This document shows, one piece after another, positions 7,380 to 9,306 of a stretch of DNA of 9,306 nucleotides. Origin of the DNA: Tannerella sp. (GTDB lineage: Bacteria; Bacteroidota; Bacteroidia; Bacteroidales; Tannerellaceae); the NCBI GenBank assembly GCA_031288935.1, contig JAITQL010000007.1, positions 1-9,306 on the forward strand, in the 5' to 3' direction. Both the position numbers and the translations under genes were made by a program. Each line of letters starts with the position of its first letter. Position 1 is the first letter of the stretch. The notes under the pieces were generated by a model that was not told where the DNA came from, made no database searches, and was given only the letters and a program-made list of their open reading frames with translations.

Positions 7380-7689
7380 AGTTCGAAACTTTTCAAAGTG
7401 TTCCCGCACGCTGCGGCGACCGAAAAACACTTTTCAAAGTGTTCCCGCACGCTGCGGCGACATTTCGAAACTTTTCAAAGTGTTCCTGCACGCTGCGGCG
7501 GCATTTCGAAACTTTTCAAAACGTTCCTGCACGCTGCGGCGACCGAAATACATTTTTCAGAGTCTTCCTGCACGCTGCAGCGGCTGTTCGAAACTTTTCA
7601 AAGTGTTCCTGCACGCTGCGGCGGCATTTCGAAACTTTTCGAACTGCTCCCGCACGCTGCGGCGGCTGTCTGAAAAGTGTTTTTCCCGT
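7380..7689. repeat. 41-bp tandem repeat array, about 7.5 units
   Basis: Units begin at 7380, 7421, 7462, 7503, 7544, 7585, 7626 and 7667 (partial), always exactly 41 bp apart with no indel. The conserved part is ACTTTTCAAAGTGTTCC, then (C/T)GCACGCTGCGGCG. The first nine or so bases vary between a TTCGAAA type and a CGAAAAACA or CGAAATACA type. The order of types is a-b-a-a-b-a-a, so a 123-bp higher-order period may exist: units 3 and 6 differ at only two positions. Unit 2 holds an 18-bp near-palindrome (AACACTTT-TC-AAAGTGTT, 7426-7443). Because 41 is not a multiple of 3, the same peptide words appear in all three frames, so the open frames here are not evidence of a gene. There are no unique spacers, so it is not CRISPR. 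Confidence 0.92.
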
Positions 7690-7821
7690 CATGCTCCGAA
7701 GCGGAAAACAGGATTCGTTATCTTAATAAACAAAAACATTGACGGTGGAACATTTAAATCGCATCATCTGCCAAGGAATGTAAAAAAATGCTTTTCCGGT
7801 GTATGTGGCCGGAAGAAGAAA
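7690..7821. other. Non-coding stretch between tandem array and operators
   Basis: I see no supportable gene here. The only structure found is a small hairpin, TTTTCCGG (7792-7799) with CCGGAAGA (7809-7816), an 8-bp stem with one T:G pair and a 9-base loop. It has no T tract, so it is not a clear terminator. Confidence 0.5.
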
Positions 7822-7861
7822 GTGTCCAATTTTTGGACAGTGGTGTCAAAAAATTGGACAC
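7822..7861. promoter_or_regulatory. Tandem palindromic operators, 21 bp centre to centre
   Basis: Two 17-bp dyads lie side by side: TGTCCAA-TTT-TTGGACA (7823-7839, perfect) and TGTCAAA-AAA-TTGGACA (7844-7860, one mismatched pair). Their centres are 21 bp apart, two helical turns, so two dimers would bind on the same DNA face. Together they also form an 18-bp inverted repeat (7822-7839 with 7844-7861, one mismatch) around GTGG. They lie about 60 bp upstream of a sigma-54-like promoter, which suggests upstream activating sites for an enhancer-binding response regulator. The regulator itself is not in the window. Confidence 0.55.
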
Positions 7862-7913
7862 TCGGAAACCGGGCCGATTTTACAATTTCATGATCGACAG
7901 GACGTTCTATTTT

Positions 7914-7930
7914 CAGCACGATATTTGCTA
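7914..7930 (+). promoter_or_regulatory. Candidate sigma-54 (-24/-12) promoter, -24 element imperfect
   Basis: CAGCACG-ATAT-TTGCTA compares with the sigma-54 consensus TGGCACG-N4-TTGCW. The -12 half is intact and the spacing is exact (10 bases between the -24 dinucleotide 7915-7916 and GC 7927-7928), but the usual -24 GG is AG. The paired palindromes upstream raise the odds that it is real; the -24 change may mean decay along with the damaged gene that follows. Confidence 0.4.
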
Positions 7931-7958
7931 CTGTTCGGGTATAATCAATGTCATTACC

Positions 7959-8974
7959 ATGATCGCCCAGGTGAATCATCCGGTAAACGCTCCGCCGGGA
8001 TACCGTACCGAAGACATCATTGACGTAAACATGATACCCTTAAAGAACAGAGACCCGTGCTTTCTGTTTGCCGAAGAACGAAGCCGGCTTCCGGAGGTGA
8101 AGCGGACGGCGTTCAGCATGGGAACGCCTTTCAGCATGGGAAACAATCATACAATGCATCACGAAGGAAAAAACATCAGTTTCCAGTCGTTCGTGTGCGA
8201 CAGCGTCACGTTCGACATGCTCGGATTTCAGAAACTGAGGGAGAACAGCGCTTCGGGCGAGGCGTATTACCTGAACGGACAGGTGCTGCGCGAACTGGAG
8301 CTGGCGGAAGACGCGACGACCTTCCCGTTTTACGGTCAGCAGAAACCCTGATAGCCGGCGTCATAAAGGATTTTCAGCTGGGGAACATTACCCGAATGGC
8401 AAATCCGGTGATGGTGAAAGTCACTGCGCGGGAAAATCTCTATCTGCTGAATTTGCCGGTAGAAGTACAAGGCCCTCCTGCCCGGGCGTATCGGGCGGTG
8501 AAGGAGACCTTCGAGCGCGTCACGCAAAGCGATTTTAACGGTCAGTTCATCGACCGTCAGGTGGCCGAATCCTTTGCCGGACAGCAGCGGACATCGACAA
8601 TCATGACCCTCTTCACGGCCATGGCGATCCTGATTTCGCTGCCGGGACTCTTTGCCATGTCCACGTACTTCATCCGTCAGCGCGCGAAGGAGATTGCCGT
8701 GCGCAAGGTCTTCGGCTCGACCGGCCCGGAGGTGTTCGGGCGGTTGATACGGACGTTCCTGAGCTACGCGGTAATCGCGTTCGTGATCGCCACGCCCGCC
8801 GTCCGGTACGTGATGAACCGGTGGCTGTCGAGCTATTCCTGCCGGATTTCGCTCAGTCCGCGGATATTCATCGCAGCCGGTTTGTTCTGCCTGCTGATTT
8901 CCCTTGTCACCGTATTCTTCCAGAGCTACGTGGCCGCCAACGCCAATCCGGTGAAAAACATCAAGTCTGAATAA
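7959..8974 (+). pseudogene. ABC transporter permease (MacB/FtsX type), C-terminal half with frameshift
   Basis: Two overlapping frames encode consecutive parts of one protein. Frame one (ATG 7959 to TGA 8351) gives the periplasmic MacB_PCD-like part: NAPPGYRTEDIIDVNM, AFSMGTPFSMGNNHTMH, FDMLGFQKLRENSASGEAYYLN, ending FPFYGQQKP. Frame two continues LIAGVIKDFQLGNITR and then the FtsX domain. That domain has three helices (near MTLFTAMAILISLPGLFAMS, FLSYAVIAFVIATPAV and FIAAGLFCLLISLVTVFFQS), the coupling motif RAKEIAVRKVFGST, and the usual Bacteroidales end ANPVKNIKSE at 8974. The frames meet at 8346-8350 (AAACCCTGATA). One missing base, as in AAA-CCN-CTG-ATA, would restore K-P-L-I-A-G-V. Such permeases are about 780 residues with two FtsX halves; the N-terminal half is absent here. 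Homology is clear from about 7965; ATG 7959 is only a possible start. The partner ATPase is not present. Confidence 0.85.
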
Positions 8975-8989
8975 TTCAAAGATTCAAAG
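8974..8989 (+). repeat. GATTCAAAG direct repeat, left of FGE fragment
   Basis: ATTCAAAGATTCAAAG directly follows the permease stop and abuts the first recognisable codon (TAT, 8990) of the FGE-like fragment. It shares AGATTCAAAGATTC-type sequence with the run after the fragment at 9211-9245. Confidence 0.65.
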
Positions 8990-9229
8990 TATGACATGAG
9001 CGGCAATGTATGGGAATGGTGCAGCGACCGGTATGGCGTTTACGGCAGCAGTTTGCAGACCAATTCTGCCGGGCCTTCGTCAGATTCTAACCGCGTGTTT
9101 CGTGGCGGTAGCTGGAGCGGCGACGCGCAGTGCGTGCGTGTTCCGTATCGCGCCGACGACACGCCCGACAATCGCTACAGCAACCCGGGCTTCCGACTGG
9201 CCTCCGGTTCAGATTCAAAGATTCGATGA
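8990..9229 (+). pseudogene. Isolated C-terminal piece of an FGE/SUMF1-like (C-type lectin fold) protein; possible DGR variable region
   Basis: The frame reads YDMSGNVWEWCSDRYG, then RVFRGGSW (9092-9115), then a loop region and GFRLA (9188-9202), ending at TGA 9229. This is the C-terminal part of the formylglycine-generating enzyme/SUMF1 family, normally 250 residues or more. Everything upstream of YDMSGNVWEW is missing and is replaced by a GATTCAAAG repeat, so it is a fragment; the internal ATG at 8996 could allow a 77-residue peptide. It is in the same frame as the permease, separated by one TAA and five codons. Codons after GGSW are AGC GGC GAC, TGC, TAT, GCC GAC GAC, TAC AGC AAC. Each can be derived from AAC or AAT by changes at the two adenines only, the pattern expected of a diversity-generating retroelement variable region. 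Catalytic function is not expected; these folds serve as ligand-binding domains in DGR targets. Confidence 0.78.
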
Positions 9230-9264
9230 TTCAAAAATTCAAAGATCCAGGACTCCTGAACCGG
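9204..9264. repeat. 9-bp inverted repeat around the right-hand GATTCAAA run
   Basis: CCGGTTCAG (9204-9212) and CTGAACCGG (9256-9264) are perfect inverse complements with 43 bases between them; a flanking T:G pair adds one more. The left arm begins just after the GFRLA codons. A small CAGG-ACT-CCTG hairpin lies within the right side (9248-9258). No gene is recognisable from 9230 to the end of the window. Confidence 0.6.
9211..9245 (+). repeat. GATTCAAA repeat run, right of FGE fragment
   Basis: AGATTCAAAGATTCGATGATTCAAAAATTCAAAGATC-type words repeat four times and supply the last codons (DSKIR) and the stop of the FGE fragment. The run mirrors the repeat at 8974-8989, so the fragment is bracketed by related direct repeats about 235 bp apart. 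Confidence 0.62.
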
Positions 9265-9306
9265 GACGTTTGAATGCCGGACTTTCTTAGGGGTTTTAGA
9301 TGCAAG

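Noticed and set aside
7380..7689. CRISPR array
   Set aside because: The whole 41-bp unit is repeated and there are no unique spacers between constant repeats; no cas genes are present.
7175..7893. Three overlapping plus-strand open frames sharing Cys/Arg-rich peptide words (SVPARCGG, TFQSVPARCGD)
   Set aside because: They are the 41-bp tandem array read in three frames. A period that is not a multiple of 3 with no stop codon in the unit gives open frames everywhere, and no start signal or homology supports a gene.
8340..8352. Programmed -1 frameshift joining the two permease frames
   Set aside because: The site AAACCCTGA has no X-XXY-YYZ slippery heptamer in the correct phase, and the N-terminal half of the protein is missing anyway, so a damaged gene is the simpler reading.
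8990..9229. DGR template repeat (instead of a variable region)
   Set aside because: A template should keep adenines at the variable codons (runs of AAC). Here most have been replaced, and the segment keeps an open frame.
7228..9245. Insertion sequence or transposon
   Set aside because: No transposase or integrase coding sequence, no terminal inverted repeats framing such a gene, and no target-site duplication could be found in this repeat-rich part.

Overview
The window looks like a chromosomal piece of a Bacteroidales bacterium with a fairly GC-rich genome. Four things point there: the galM-galP-galK gene order with a FucP-type sugar transporter, a secreted GH92 alpha-mannosidase, a MacB/FtsX-type permease of the kind common in Bacteroides and Parabacteroides, and AT-rich leaders without strong Shine-Dalgarno sites. 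The genus cannot be fixed from the sequence.

Layout. Positions 1-892 hold the 3' end of an AI-2E/PerM-family membrane protein gene and, 3 bp later, a TRIC/UPF0126 membrane protein gene. Positions 1000-4669 are a galactose cluster: galM (mutarotase), galP (MFS sugar importer), then a strong intrinsic terminator, then galK. Together they would import galactose, convert beta to alpha anomer and phosphorylate it to enter the Leloir pathway. A second terminator follows galK. Positions 4865-7168 (minus strand, convergent with galK) encode an intact exported GH92 mannosidase. A large palindromic element of one family lies on each side of this gene.

From about 7228 to the end the window is repeat-rich and broken. 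It contains the second palindromic element, an indel-free 41-bp tandem array of about 7.5 units, a pair of operator-like palindromes followed by a sigma-54-like promoter, the C-terminal half of an ABC permease with a frameshift, and an isolated C-terminal piece of an FGE/SUMF1-type (C-type lectin fold) protein set between GATTCAAAG repeats.

The most interesting signal is that last fragment. Its loop codons fit the pattern left by adenine-directed mutagenesis of AAC codons, as made by a diversity-generating retroelement. It may be an orphan variable region. No reverse transcriptase or template repeat lies in the window. Second come the tandem operators with a sigma-54-like promoter directly upstream of the permease remnant, and third the 41-bp array.
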